Positions 38,621 through 48,772 of a stretch of 64,000 nucleotides of DNA are shown piece after piece. Within the stretch, counting starts at the first letter, position 1. Each line of letters opens with the position of its first letter. A model generated the notes under the pieces. The model did not search any database. It had not been told where the DNA came from and saw only the letters and a program-made list of their open reading frames with translations. Position numbers and translations under genes: made by a program. Source of the DNA: Spirochaetaceae bacterium (GTDB lineage: Bacteria > Spirochaetota > Spirochaetia > Treponematales > Treponemataceae); contig JAGAAX010000022.1 of NCBI GenBank assembly GCA_017614995.1, positions 1-64,000 on the forward strand, given 5' to 3'.

Positions 38621-39475
38621 ATGAAGAACAAATATTTTTTGAGCGCAGCCGTTATCATCTGTGCTTTTCTGTTTGCGGGCTGCATTTCAATTTCTAAGAA
38701 CATTGCCTCTTTTAGCGAAGTTGAGCAGAAAACAGCGGCAAACGAGATTCGGGCGGTGCAGATTTCAGACTGCCACTTTTCAAAAGAAAAACCGCTTTTC
38801 GACGCTGTTGTTGAGACAATCAACCGCCTCAACCCCGACGTAATCTTTATGACTGGCGACCAGGCTGTTTCAATTGAAGCCATAAAAATAATGGAACATT
38901 ATCTAAAAAAGATTGATGTTCCATGCCCAAAATTTGCAATAAACGGCAACTGGGAATATTCGGTAAAGACAAAAGTTTTTGAGCATTTTGACGAGTACCA
39001 CAAGGCATTAGAAGATTCTGACTTTAAGCTGCTTAAAAACCAGGGCGAGACGCTCGACTTTAACGGAAAAAAGCTTGTGCTTTTTGGGCTTGATTCTCTG
39101 CTAGGCGGTGAACCGTCTTTTGAAGGTTTTGAGCCTGAAAAGAACGCCGCGAACGTGGTTTTGGGGCATTGTCCGCTTCTTTTTGACCAGATGCCGCAGA
39201 TTCAAGATATTCCGCTTTTAATGTTGAGCGGTCATACTCATGGCGGACAGGTGCTGCTCTTCGGCAAGGCTGTTTATTTTCCGGAAGGCACAGGCAAATA
39301 TTATTCGGGCATTTACCAAAAAGGCAGGAACACTCTTTATGTAAGCACCGGTATCGGCAACAGTTCGCTTGAAATAAGAAATTTGACACCGTGCATCGAG
39401 CTTATTACCTTCAAATTTGACGCAGAAAACAATTTTATAGACGCTGAATTTCAGACAATCGAGGTTGAGCCTTAA
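38621..39475 (+). CDS. Metallophosphoesterase lipoprotein
   Basis: 284 aa from the ATG at 38621. Lipobox LFAGC (Cys 20), then a calcineurin-like domain: QISDCHF, FMTGDQAV, INGNWEY (GNH/GNWE), LGHCP and SGHTHGGQ, giving the full dinuclear metal set, as in YkuE/UDP-diacylglucosamine-type exported phosphoesterases. Only a weak GGTGA is seen upstream; the leader is mostly the repeat at 38447-38606. Its stop overlaps the rlmJ start. Confidence 0.88.
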   Translation: MKNKYFLSAAVIICAFLFAGCISISKNIASFSEVEQKTAANEIRAVQISDCHFSKEKPLFDAVVETINRLNPDVIFMTGDQAVSIEAIKIMEHYLKKIDVPCPKFAINGNWEYSVKTKVFEHFDEYHKALEDSDFKLLKNQGETLDFNGKKLVLFGLDSLLGGEPSFEGFEPEKNAANVVLGHCPLLFDQMPQIQDIPLLMLSGHTHGGQVLLFGKAVYFPEGTGKYYSGIYQKGRNTLYVSTGIGNSSLEIRNLTPCIELITFKFDAENNFIDAEFQTIEVEP

Positions 39476-40425
39476 TGCTTAGCTACAGACACGCATTTCA
39501 TGCCGGAAACCACGCCGATGTTTTTAAGCACTTGACGCTTGCGCTCATTACAAAAGCTTATTGCCGCAAAGACAAGCCTTTTGTCTACTTTGACGCACAG
39601 GCGGCGGCGGCTTTGTATTCGCTTGACGATGAGCGTGCGCTTCAAACAGGCGAGGCACAGAGCGGAATCTGTACTTTGCTTGAAAAACTTGAAAATGTAG
39701 ATGCGGCTTCGGTTTTGCAGTCTGTAGATTCGGCTTTAATTGAAGCAGACGAAGCTGCCGTCAAAGAAGCCGCAGAAACTTTCGCCGAATATCTTGGCTT
39801 TTGCAAAATGCTCCGTAAAACGTCGGGGTTTTATCCCGGTTCTCCTGCTGTGGTGTGCAATTTTGCCAGAGAAAAAGATCAGGCTGTCTTAATGGAACTT
39901 CATCCGTCTGAAATTGAAATTCTAAAGGCAAATGTTGAGCTTATTAAGAAGGGCGCGCTCGGCAAAAAAGATGTCTGCAACATTCATGTGCACCACCGCG
40001 ACGGCTTTGCAGGCATTAAATCGATGCTGCCGCCAAAACCGCCCCTGCCTCAGCGCGGCTTTGCCCTGCTAGACCCAAGCTACGAAATCGACAAAGACTA
40101 TTCTGATACGGAAGAAGCTGTAAGAGCAGCGGCGCGCGCCTGGCATAATTCTGCAATTGCGGTGTGGTATCCGCTTGTTGAGCGCCGCCACGACAAGACG
40201 GTGCACCTAAAAGAAGCCTGCTATGCCACAAACCAAGAAGTGCTTTGCGCAGAACTTTGCGTTTCTAAGCCAGAAAGCGAGCATGGTCTTTATGGTTCTG
40301 GTATGCTTATCGTAAACCCGCCCTGGAAGCTTGATACACAGCTTAAAGCGTTGCTCCCGATTCTAGCCGAAAAGCTCGGTGGAGTAGGCGCAAGCTTCAG
40401 CCTCAACATAGAGAACCAAAACTGA
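39475..40425 (+). CDS. rlmJ: 23S rRNA (adenine2030-N6)-methyltransferase
   Basis: 316 aa. MLSYRHAFHAGNHADVFKHLTL is the RlmJ N-terminal signature; the catalytic DPSYE box is at about 198-202, with FVYFDAQAAAALYSL and GSGMLIVNPPW. Methylates A2030 of 23S rRNA. Coupled to the metallophosphoesterase gene by a TAATG overlap. Confidence 0.93.
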   Translation: MLSYRHAFHAGNHADVFKHLTLALITKAYCRKDKPFVYFDAQAAAALYSLDDERALQTGEAQSGICTLLEKLENVDAASVLQSVDSALIEADEAAVKEAAETFAEYLGFCKMLRKTSGFYPGSPAVVCNFAREKDQAVLMELHPSEIEILKANVELIKKGALGKKDVCNIHVHHRDGFAGIKSMLPPKPPLPQRGFALLDPSYEIDKDYSDTEEAVRAAARAWHNSAIAVWYPLVERRHDKTVHLKEACYATNQEVLCAELCVSKPESEHGLYGSGMLIVNPPWKLDTQLKALLPILAEKLGGVGASFSLNIENQN

Positions 40426-40455
40426 AATTCGGGTTTGGCGCAAAAAGGAGAAGAG

Positions 40456-41250
40456 ATGGAGAACGTAATCAGCTATTATAATTCGATAGACGAAGGGCAT
40501 CGGCTGAACAGAAATTATTCGCGGCGGCTGGAGTTTTATACAACCAGAAAGTATGTTCTTGAAAGCATAAAGCAAGGCGATGTTGTTGCTGACATCGGCG
40601 CGGGCGAAGGTGTCTATACTTTTGAAATTGCTGATAAATGCAGCAAGGCAGTTGCCTTTGACATTGTTCCCAAGCATATAGAAAAGATAAATCAGATAAA
40701 GCAAGAGAAAAACAGCACGAACATAGAAGCCGTGCAGACTTCGATTCTTGACATCGACAAGAAACATGACAGCAGCTTTGACGTGGTGCTGTGCCTTGGC
40801 CCTTATTATCATTTGCGGAAAAAACAGGAGCGGCTTGCAAGCCTTAAGAAATGCTATGACTTGCTCAAGCCGGACGGAACGCTGCTTATTTCTTATCTTA
40901 ACAGATACGCCTCAGTTTCGACGTTCTATAAATTTTCAAAATTTCCGTCAAAGGAAATGCTCGATGAATGGCAGAAAGACGAATACACGAAAGAATTCGG
41001 CTTTGACAATTTTATGGATATCAGCTTTTGTTCGGACCCGGAAATGACAGAAAACGAGCTGAAGTTGTGCAATTTTCAGATAGAGAAAAACATAGGCACA
41101 GACGGAATGTTTTCGCTTGTGACCAAGCAGATGGAAAGCATGACTGAAGAAGATTTTGAGAACCTGCTTGATTTTCATCTGAAGAACTGCGAAGATCGCC
41201 ATTTAATCGGAATGAACAACCACGGGCTGATTATCTGCAAGAAGAGATGA
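40456..41250 (+). CDS. Class I SAM-dependent methyltransferase
   Basis: 264 aa from the ATG at 40456 (AGGAGA upstream). Rossmann motif I VVADIGAGEGVYTFEIA (about 42-58), acidic FDIVPKHIE, DVVLCLGPYYHL and a C-terminal lid. Resembles UbiE/small-molecule methylases; substrate unknown. Close behind rlmJ, likely same transcript. Confidence 0.87.
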   Translation: MENVISYYNSIDEGHRLNRNYSRRLEFYTTRKYVLESIKQGDVVADIGAGEGVYTFEIADKCSKAVAFDIVPKHIEKINQIKQEKNSTNIEAVQTSILDIDKKHDSSFDVVLCLGPYYHLRKKQERLASLKKCYDLLKPDGTLLISYLNRYASVSTFYKFSKFPSKEMLDEWQKDEYTKEFGFDNFMDISFCSDPEMTENELKLCNFQIEKNIGTDGMFSLVTKQMESMTEEDFENLLDFHLKNCEDRHLIGMNNHGLIICKKR

Positions 41251-41266
41251 GCTGAATAATTTTTGC

Positions 41267-41295
41267 TTGCCCTGTGCAAAAGCGCGTGTTATAGT
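41267..41295 (+). promoter_or_regulatory. cheW promoter
   Basis: TTGCCC (41267-41272) and TATAGT (41290-41295), 17 bp apart; AAGGAG then precedes the ATG at 41322. Confidence 0.55.
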
Positions 41296-41321
41296 TTTTT
41301 CTATAATACAAAGGAGAAACA

Positions 41322-41801
41322 ATGAGTAATCAGTTTTTAACTTTCAAGATTGATGGAACACAATACGCTGCAGAAGTTCACAATGTTCAGGAAGTTCTGG
41401 AATATATGCCTGTCACAAAAGTTCCTTGTGCAACTTCTTATATGGAAGGTCTGATTAATTCACGCGGTCAGGGAATTTCTGTGGTTAATCTCCGCAAAAA
41501 ATTCGGTATGCCGGAAGCCGAGCCGACCAAAGAAACCAGAATAATCGTAATGGAAGTTAAAAACGCTGAAGAAAAGACTGTTACTTTCGGTGCTATAGCT
41601 GATTCTGTGCAGGAAGTTATTGATTTGTCAGACGACGAAATAGAGCCGTCACCGAAATTCGGCAACAGTATTGCGGCGCAGTTTATCCGCGGCATCGGCA
41701 AGCGCGACGATTCTTTCATCATCATCTTGAACATGGATCAGATTTTTTCAACTGAAGAAATCATAAAGCTTGAAACTGCTGCCACTGCAATTACAGGCTG
41801 A
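41322..41801 (+). CDS. cheW: Chemotaxis coupling protein CheW
   Basis: 159 aa, one CheW SH3-like domain: FLTFKIDGTQYAAEVHNVQEVLEYMPVTKVPCATSYMEGLINSRGQGISVVNLRKKFGM...DSVQEVIDLSDDEIEPSP...FIRGIGKRDDSFIIILNMDQIF. Couples receptors to CheA. Stand-alone here; the other chemotaxis genes are not adjacent. Converges on addA with only 3 nt between stops. Confidence 0.95.
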   Translation: MSNQFLTFKIDGTQYAAEVHNVQEVLEYMPVTKVPCATSYMEGLINSRGQGISVVNLRKKFGMPEAEPTKETRIIVMEVKNAEEKTVTFGAIADSVQEVIDLSDDEIEPSPKFGNSIAAQFIRGIGKRDDSFIIILNMDQIFSTEEIIKLETAATAITG

Positions 41802-41804
41802 GTT

Positions 41805-44800
41805 TTACAGCAATTTCTGCATTAATTCACAGCTCAAGTCAAGGGCGTCAACTTTTTGCGTTATGTCAACTTCTTGGGCATAGCGCAAAAAGAAAAGCTT
41901 TAGCGCAATTTCTTTTTCGTCTTTTAAGCCAAGTATCTCTTTTGCGGCAAAGCGGTAAGCGCACTGCTGCTCGTAATAAATTTCTGGTCTGATACTTTGG
42001 TCAGTCTTATAGTCAACAATAACAAATTTGCCCTGCTCATCTTGAAAAATGAGATCGATTGAGCCTCTTATGATAAACGTGTCATGCAAAAGCTTAAAAG
42101 CATATTCAGTCTTGCAGAATCTGCCTGCCTTTTTCGCCGCGGTTACGGCTCTGCCTGTTTCAGAATCAAGAAAAAACTGCGTCATGTCGCGGCATACGCC
42201 GCAGAGCTTTTCAAAATTGCTGTCGCTCAAATCTTTTTGAAGAAGCGCCTTTGTCTCAAAGTCAATTTCCGCGCGCCCAAATTTTATGGCATTTTCAAGA
42301 TAGGCGTGTGCCAGCGTACCGAAATGCTCGTGCGAAAATTCTTTTGCGGCAATACGGCTGTCATTCTCTTCTAAAGGTGAATCGTCCGCACCGGCGCGGG
42401 CTTTGGCGTTTATAATAGTATTGATGCTTTCAATTGAGCCTGAAACAGGCGGTTCATGCGGAATTTCAGAAACGGCTTCGTTTTCGTGTAGCTTTTCAAG
42501 TTCATTCGGCGTAATTCTTTTTTGCGGAATGTTCTCATCAAGTCTGATGATTTTTGCGCCGGTGGCTGCGCCCGCCCCACCGCTGGCTGCGTCCGCCGCG
42601 CCGTCAGCCGAAAGTCTTTCAAGTTTTTCAAAGGCTTTTGCCCTAAGTTCCGCAAGACTAAGCTGCTTTTGGCTTTCAGGCGCTTCAACCTTAATATCAG
42701 ACTCAATTCTTTCAAGAAGCTCAAAATCAAACGGGCAGCGCTCTTTATAGCAGATTTGTGCTGCGCCGGGCTGCTCTGTGTCTGTTTCATTTCCGTTTAT
42801 TGCATCTTTATAAAAATACTCGACAGTGTCTCTAAAACGGCTTTTTGTCCGTGCCGCTGACGCATCAAGAGCGTCTACTGTAAAAACGTCTTTTTTTGCC
42901 CTTGTAACCGCAACATAAAGCAGGCGCTTGTATTCTGCCGCTTCTTTTTTAGCGCTGTCCTCTTTCTGCTTCTGGTAAAAATAATTAGGCTGCTGTCCTA
43001 TTTTCAGCGAAACACCGAAATCATCGTCGTAAAAAACTAAAGATTCGGTTTCATTGCCGCCGCTTGAGATGCACCCAAGAATAAAGACGTGCTCAAATTC
43101 AAGGCCTTTGCTTTTGTGGATTGTCATAATCTGAACGGCGTCGTCTTTTTCAACAGGGTAGCTTATATCTTTTATGCCGAGCTCGTCCTCGCTGCCGCCA
43201 AAGCTAAGCCTTGCGTTCTGTTTGCATTTGGCAAGCTGGTCGATAATCCATGCTGTGCCTGCGCCCTCGCTTTCTGCCTTGCGCACAAGCTCAAAAAGCA
43301 GGTCGTATTGTTCGGCAGAATGTTCCGCCGTTTTGTCGATAAGCGTTTCGTAGCGCGCACCTGTTTCGTACCAGAGTTTTGTAACAGTGTCTGTAAGCGG
43401 CTCTGTAAGCACGCGGTTTTTCATTTCAAGATAAAACGCCTTTGCGTCAAGGTATTTCTGGTATTCTTGAACTGAAACGGCTTCAAGCTCAACTTTGATT
43501 TTTTCTTCGGTTTCTTGATTTTCAGAAAAAGCCGTATACTGAAATGTTCTGACCTTGCCGGTTTCTTTGTCTGTAATTACAACGGCTTCAGGCAGAAGTG
43601 TCAGAATAATTTCGACAGCCGCAATCTTAAGCCCTGCAAAAGGCGAGCAGAGATAGGCTGCAAGCGCGGTTTTGTCCTGAGGCGAGGTGCAGAGCCTTAA
43701 AAAGTTGAAAATGTCGTTAATCGGGCCGTCCTCAAAGACAGACTTCTGCTGGTCAAAGCTGTAAGGAATGTTAAAGGCGTTAAGCCAGCGCACAAGCTTT
43801 GAGTAATTAGCCCGGCTTTTACACAAAACCGCATAGTCTGCGTATTTCGGCTTATTGCCTTTTGCCTTTTCGCTGTTAAAGTGTTCCTGAATTTTTTTTG
43901 CGGTATAATAAGCTACGGTATCGTTTCCGTTTAAAAAGTCGTCCTCTGTCTTGCCTGCGGGAATATTCGCTTCTTTTATACAGGCTGTATCAAAAATGCT
44001 TACGTGCATCGGCACATTTGTTTTAGTAAGCTGCAAGTCAACCGCGCTGTCTTTGTACGTTGCGGGCTTGGTGTAATAAGCTTCATAAGCCGGAACGTCA
44101 TCTCCGCTGTCGCCAAAGACTTTAAAGCCAAGTTCTCCGCCTTCGCCCAAGTCGCCGAAAAAGCGGTTGAACATTGCAAGCACCGGCTCTGTAGAACGGT
44201 AATTGTTTGTCATATAAAGCTTTGTCTCTGTGCCTTGCGGTACTGTCAGTGCAAGGTCTTCTGTAAGCGAGTTGAACACCGAAACATCAGCTCCGCGGAA
44301 TTTGTAGATTGACTGCTTTTCGTCGCCCACAAAATAGAGCTTGTCGTCTGCAAGGTTCTGCACAAGCTGTTCTTGAAAGTCTTTTCCGTTTAGTGCCGGG
44401 TCTGTAAAAGCACCGTCTTTTTCCGCAAGAAGATAGAGCATGTCGCGGTTTTTGCCGTTGTTGTCCTGAAATTCGTCAATCATAATCTTTTTAAAAGACT
44501 TTTTCTCCTGATTACGGATTTCTTTCTGCTCTTTTAAGATTTTGAGCGCGAGCGCATTTATATCGCCAAACGAAAGGCTGCCACTTTTCCGCTTCTCTTC
44601 GTTTATCTGCTCCATAAATTCGTCAAGCAGCTCAAAAATGCGCTTTATGTACTGATAATTCAAGATAAACGAGGCAAGAGAATCAAAAACGGTTTTGATT
44701 TCTTTGAAACGCTTGTTTATTTCGCGGAATGCCTTAGTCCAGCCTGCTGTAGACTGGCTGAACATAAACAGCTCTGTCCATTGAGAAATTGCCGACACCT

Positions 44801-45626
44801 GGCTGTAAAGTGCCTCGTAGTCAGTTTCAAAAACAGAAATGTCTTCGATTTTTGGCAGTTCAGGCTCGCCGTCTATAAAGGCTTTTACTCTTATAAAATA
44901 TTCACCTTTGCGTTTATCTGCGTTTTCTTCGCGGTAATATTCGCCCTTAACTTCGTCTAAAATAGCACTAAGGCTGCCGTCTTCGCCAGATATTTTATTC
45001 CATTCGGCGGCAATTTCTCTGCATTGAAGCGGAAGCTTCTCTTCAAAAAAAGTGCTGCTGCATGTAATGTCTGTGTATTCTTTTATGGCATAAGCAAAAA
45101 GCTCTTGCGCAAGATTCTGCAATTTGCCGGGCTTGGCAATTGCAAGCAGGGCAGGCTCGTCTTTGTGGTTTACCAAAAACCTAAAAGCTTCTGCCTTTAT
45201 GTCTGCCACATCTGATGCGGTAAATTTTGGGTTTATGCCGTATCTGTTTGCCGCCTGTCTTACAACCGTTGAGCTGTAAGAGTCTAAAGTCTGAATATGA
45301 GCCTTGTTAAAGTCTTTTAAAGCCTGTCTGGCGCGCTCTTTTTCTTTGGGCGGTGTGTCTTTATGTGAAGCAAACTGACCTAAAGTTTTGTAGATTCTCT
45401 GGTAAATTTCGCTTGCCGCTTTTTTGGTAAACGTCAAAGCAAGAATTTCGTCAACTTTTATGCCGCATGACATAACAAGCCATGCAAAACGCGTGGCAAG
45501 TACCTGTGTCTTGCCTGAACCTGCACCGGCTGCAACTACTGTGTTAAGGTTTCTACAGCAGGCGGCACGCTGAGATTTATCCAGTTTTTTTTCAAGAATA
45601 TCAAGATAAGAGAAATTGTCGCTCAT
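41805..45626 (-). CDS. addA: AddA-type UvrD-like helicase-nuclease
   Basis: 1273 aa from the ATG at 45626. Helicase motifs: I VVAAGAGSGKTQVLATR, Ia LTFTKKAASEI, II IMIDEFQDNN, III YFVGDEKQSIYKFRGADVSVF, IV NNYRST, V IMTIHKSKGLEFEHVFI, VI LLYVAVTRAKK. The C-terminal PD-(D/E)xK nuclease shows GSIDLIFQDEQGKFVIVDYKTDQS. Resects double-strand breaks with its addB partner. An Ala/Gly-rich low-complexity stretch sits near residue 1020-1040. Confidence 0.92.
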   Translation of the reverse strand: MSDNFSYLDILEKKLDKSQRAACCRNLNTVVAAGAGSGKTQVLATRFAWLVMSCGIKVDEILALTFTKKAASEIYQRIYKTLGQFASHKDTPPKEKERARQALKDFNKAHIQTLDSYSSTVVRQAANRYGINPKFTASDVADIKAEAFRFLVNHKDEPALLAIAKPGKLQNLAQELFAYAIKEYTDITCSSTFFEEKLPLQCREIAAEWNKISGEDGSLSAILDEVKGEYYREENADKRKGEYFIRVKAFIDGEPELPKIEDISVFETDYEALYSQVSAISQWTELFMFSQSTAGWTKAFREINKRFKEIKTVFDSLASFILNYQYIKRIFELLDEFMEQINEEKRKSGSLSFGDINALALKILKEQKEIRNQEKKSFKKIMIDEFQDNNGKNRDMLYLLAEKDGAFTDPALNGKDFQEQLVQNLADDKLYFVGDEKQSIYKFRGADVSVFNSLTEDLALTVPQGTETKLYMTNNYRSTEPVLAMFNRFFGDLGEGGELGFKVFGDSGDDVPAYEAYYTKPATYKDSAVDLQLTKTNVPMHVSIFDTACIKEANIPAGKTEDDFLNGNDTVAYYTAKKIQEHFNSEKAKGNKPKYADYAVLCKSRANYSKLVRWLNAFNIPYSFDQQKSVFEDGPINDIFNFLRLCTSPQDKTALAAYLCSPFAGLKIAAVEIILTLLPEAVVITDKETGKVRTFQYTAFSENQETEEKIKVELEAVSVQEYQKYLDAKAFYLEMKNRVLTEPLTDTVTKLWYETGARYETLIDKTAEHSAEQYDLLFELVRKAESEGAGTAWIIDQLAKCKQNARLSFGGSEDELGIKDISYPVEKDDAVQIMTIHKSKGLEFEHVFILGCISSGGNETESLVFYDDDFGVSLKIGQQPNYFYQKQKEDSAKKEAAEYKRLLYVAVTRAKKDVFTVDALDASAARTKSRFRDTVEYFYKDAINGNETDTEQPGAAQICYKERCPFDFELLERIESDIKVEAPESQKQLSLAELRAKAFEKLERLSADGAADAASGGAGAATGAKIIRLDENIPQKRITPNELEKLHENEAVSEIPHEPPVSGSIESINTIINAKARAGADDSPLEENDSRIAAKEFSHEHFGTLAHAYLENAIKFGRAEIDFETKALLQKDLSDSNFEKLCGVCRDMTQFFLDSETGRAVTAAKKAGRFCKTEYAFKLLHDTFIIRGSIDLIFQDEQGKFVIVDYKTDQSIRPEIYYEQQCAYRFAAKEILGLKDEKEIALKLFFLRYAQEVDITQKVDALDLSCELMQKLL

Positions 45627-45627
45627 G

Positions 45628-48600
45628 TTAAAGTTCCTCTTTTGCAACGGCAAAGGTTGTTCTGCAAATATTGTTGTAGTCGCAGTTAGCGCAGTGTAGA
45701 TAAGTCTTTACGGTTGTGCGCCCGTTCTTGTTTTTACTTGGCGGTTCAAAACCGGCAGAATCTATAGTTTCGGTAAAATCGTTAAGGTATAAATCCAAAA
45801 GATTTCCGACTTTTTCTTCAAATTCTTCTGCCGTATAGATTTTTTTTGTTCCGTCTTTACCACTATTATCTGCGCTTGAGATTATATAGGTTTTCTTGAA
45901 TTTATTGTCCGAGTCTTTTTTCAGGCTGTAAAACAAGCCGTCCTGCACGTCGTAGCGCTTAGACTGTTCGCTCAAAAGCTTGTAATAAAAAGCCATCTGA
46001 AAATTATTGAGCGCATTCTGATTGTCAGGGTAACATTCATCGCGCTTGGGCAGAGAGCCTGTCTTATAGTCGATAATTACGTCGCCCTGCTCGTCGTTTC
46101 CGGCTAAAATGCAGTCGATTCTTCCGTAAAGTTCATAAGACTGATTAAGTTTTGCAGAAAAGCTTTTTTCTACGCCGTTGACCGAATAACCTGCAAATGT
46201 GCCGGATTCTTTTTTGGGCAGACAGCAGAATTGGCGCATAAAGTTCATTATGTAGTCTGAAAAAATGTGCTTCTGCGTTAAAAGCATGTCTACGGCAAGG
46301 CGGCTGTTCTTAAAGTCATCGGCGCGCGTCCATTCGTCTTTTTCTGTAAGGGCTTTTTCTGTTGCAGTCTCAACTTTTGTGCGGAGTTCATCAATATCGC
46401 TGTCAGATTCTAAAACGGGCAGAGTCTTGCCGGTTTTTGCGTATTCTTCAAAAACAAGCTCGACAATTTTGTGGCAGATATTGCCAAAGTCAAAATGTGA
46501 CATAAGCTCTACCGACGGCGATTCTTCTTTTAAGTGAACAACCTTGTTGAAAATCCATTTTCTCCTGCATGGGAAAAAGTTCTTTAAGTCTGTCTGCGAA
46601 ATTTTGAATTTGCCTTTGCCGAAGTTTTCGTCGTAAACAAGAGAGGCTTTTGCCTTTGCAGAAAGCAGGCTGTTGACTTTGTTCATGTCGATTTGGGTCT
46701 GGCTTTTTTTAGCCTGCCACGCCAAAAAAGAGCCGCGCTGAAGTTCTGTAATTTTATCTGGCGCAGCGGCGGCGGCTCCGCCTTCAGTTTCAAGAAGATA
46801 TTTCTTTTCGTTTAAGAAAAAATCTTCTTTGTCGAGATATGCGGTCGGGTCGCCGCTTTTGAGGATATCAATCTCGTTAAAGAATGTATGCGGAATTGCA
46901 AAGCCGTCAAAGCTGTTTGTGCTGCTTGAGAAAAAAACGCGGTCTCTGCCGGTTTTGGCGTAAAGCCTTATATAAGCTTCTGTTGCGCCCTCGTTGTCGT
47001 CTGCGCCAAGTTCTGCGCGTTTTTTTTCGCTCAAAAAGCCAAGCTCTTTAAATGGAACTTCTAAGTCTTTTTGGTTTGCGTTAATCACAAAATGATAGTC
47101 AAAATAAGCATCAGCCGCCGCGCGGTAGTCAAAGACTGAAATACAGATGTTTTTGGGCTTTTGTGGCGTGTAAATGTTCGTGCTTAGCTCGTCAAGAAAA
47201 AATTCGTAGGGCTTTTCGATTTTAAGCCCCAGTTTTTCAGAATGTTCTTTTTCAATGGCAATGTATTTGGTCAGCTCTGCGATGCAGATGCCCACAATAT
47301 TGTCTTTGTCGTTAGGCCAGATTTTTGCCTCGTACAAAAAGCCGCTCTCAAAAGCCTGCCACGCTTCTTTGACGGCTTTAAAAGACTTTGCGCCGCAAAT
47401 TGACGAAAAGCATTTTTTTAGGTTTGTGTAGCGGTCAAGCGCGGCTTGCGCAAGTTCCAGCTTTTCTGTGGCGGTTTCTGCGGTTTCCGGGGCTTCTGTG
47501 CTTGCGGCACTTTCTTCAATTGTTTGTGCGATTGCGGCTTTTTTTGCGGCAAGTGCTTCTTCAATTGGGTCTATGGTTTTGCCGTTCTGCTTATAAGGGC
47601 AGATGCTCCGCGTTTCAATTGCCGTCTGTACAATAGCTTCGTTTATTTCGGGCTTCTGCCACGGAATAAAGCCGTCTTGAAGCACTGTCCTTACGCTCTC
47701 AAGGTTAAAACCACTGTCAAAGCAGTTTTGTATCTCTTCAAAGACACGGCCAGCGCAGTTTTGTGTGTAAGAAAGCCCCGAACGCATGGCAAAAGGCACG
47801 CAGTAATTATTCAGCTCGCGCTCGATGTACGGGCGGTATGTCTCAAGATTCGGCACAGTAAGCGCAATGTCTGACCACGAAACATTCTGCTTTTCGTGCA
47901 GTTCCCTAATGCGCAGCACTGTGCGGCGCAGTTCCATTCTTGCGTTCGGGTAAAGAACGCATTGAGGGTGCGCTTCTGTTTCTTGTTCGGGCGGCAGACG
48001 CACAAGCGTAGCATTTGCTTTTTCGATTTTCTCTTTGTAGTCGTTAAAGTCTTTGAGCTGTTCCGGGTGGAAAATCACAAAATGATAAGTCTGGTCTATG
48101 TCGCTGAGTTTTACCCATGCGGGGTCGAACATTCCGGCTTTTTCCAGGAATTCGGCGTAACGCCTGTAAAGAAAGGCATAAACCCTGTTCTCGCCGTCGT
48201 CTTCTGCCAGAGCGGCTTCAATATTGTCCGCGTGCTTTTCTGTAAATTTTGTGTTCCACAAATCAAGAGAAGGAAGAATTGCCGAAAGCCATGACGTAAA
48301 ATACAGCGAATTTTTTGCAAATTCTCTGCTTATAAGCGGATGAAGAAAAGACGGCGAGCCGCTTTTGACAAGACTGCTGTTTTCGTGCAGCAGCGAGCGT
48401 ACAAAGAGCTTTCGCAGTGTCTCTGGAATGCAGTTTTTGCTGCTGTCCCGGATTTGCGCAAATTCGTTTTTGAAAGCGTCCCAGACGAGCCACTTTTCAA
48501 GCGCAACCGCCTTGCAGCCGGTTTTTGCGCTGTTTTTTACAGCCCAGTCAGACCATGTTTCCATTGCAACACTAGACGGAAAAACAAACCTTACATTGTC

Positions 48601-48660
48601 TTCGTTCAAAAATTCACAGATTACATCTTCAATCGGGCGGAAATCTTCTTTTGCAGCCAT
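45628..48660 (-). CDS. addB: AddB-type PD-(D/E)xK nuclease/helicase-like subunit
   Basis: 1010 aa. No P-loop is visible at the N-terminus (RFVFPSSVAMETWSDWA), unlike Bacillus AddB. The C-terminal nuclease has GRIDCILAGNDEQGDVIIDYKTGSLP, and a Fe-S-type Cys set is formed by FFPCRRKWIFN upstream and YLHCANCDYNNICRTTF near the end. Stop lies 1 nt before addA. TATAAT (48672-48667) is 6 nt before the ATG, suggesting a leaderless operon mRNA. Confidence 0.85.
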   Translation of the reverse strand: MAAKEDFRPIEDVICEFLNEDNVRFVFPSSVAMETWSDWAVKNSAKTGCKAVALEKWLVWDAFKNEFAQIRDSSKNCIPETLRKLFVRSLLHENSSLVKSGSPSFLHPLISREFAKNSLYFTSWLSAILPSLDLWNTKFTEKHADNIEAALAEDDGENRVYAFLYRRYAEFLEKAGMFDPAWVKLSDIDQTYHFVIFHPEQLKDFNDYKEKIEKANATLVRLPPEQETEAHPQCVLYPNARMELRRTVLRIRELHEKQNVSWSDIALTVPNLETYRPYIERELNNYCVPFAMRSGLSYTQNCAGRVFEEIQNCFDSGFNLESVRTVLQDGFIPWQKPEINEAIVQTAIETRSICPYKQNGKTIDPIEEALAAKKAAIAQTIEESAASTEAPETAETATEKLELAQAALDRYTNLKKCFSSICGAKSFKAVKEAWQAFESGFLYEAKIWPNDKDNIVGICIAELTKYIAIEKEHSEKLGLKIEKPYEFFLDELSTNIYTPQKPKNICISVFDYRAAADAYFDYHFVINANQKDLEVPFKELGFLSEKKRAELGADDNEGATEAYIRLYAKTGRDRVFFSSSTNSFDGFAIPHTFFNEIDILKSGDPTAYLDKEDFFLNEKKYLLETEGGAAAAAPDKITELQRGSFLAWQAKKSQTQIDMNKVNSLLSAKAKASLVYDENFGKGKFKISQTDLKNFFPCRRKWIFNKVVHLKEESPSVELMSHFDFGNICHKIVELVFEEYAKTGKTLPVLESDSDIDELRTKVETATEKALTEKDEWTRADDFKNSRLAVDMLLTQKHIFSDYIMNFMRQFCCLPKKESGTFAGYSVNGVEKSFSAKLNQSYELYGRIDCILAGNDEQGDVIIDYKTGSLPKRDECYPDNQNALNNFQMAFYYKLLSEQSKRYDVQDGLFYSLKKDSDNKFKKTYIISSADNSGKDGTKKIYTAEEFEEKVGNLLDLYLNDFTETIDSAGFEPPSKNKNGRTTVKTYLHCANCDYNNICRTTFAVAKEEL

Positions 48661-48772
48661 AAAACAATTATAGCAGATAAATCAAAAGACGAGAATTTAA
48701 AATGTGGAATGTTGATTTTATTCTTTTTATAACATAGAATTACATTTCGTAATAAAAATTCAAGGTGTTGAT

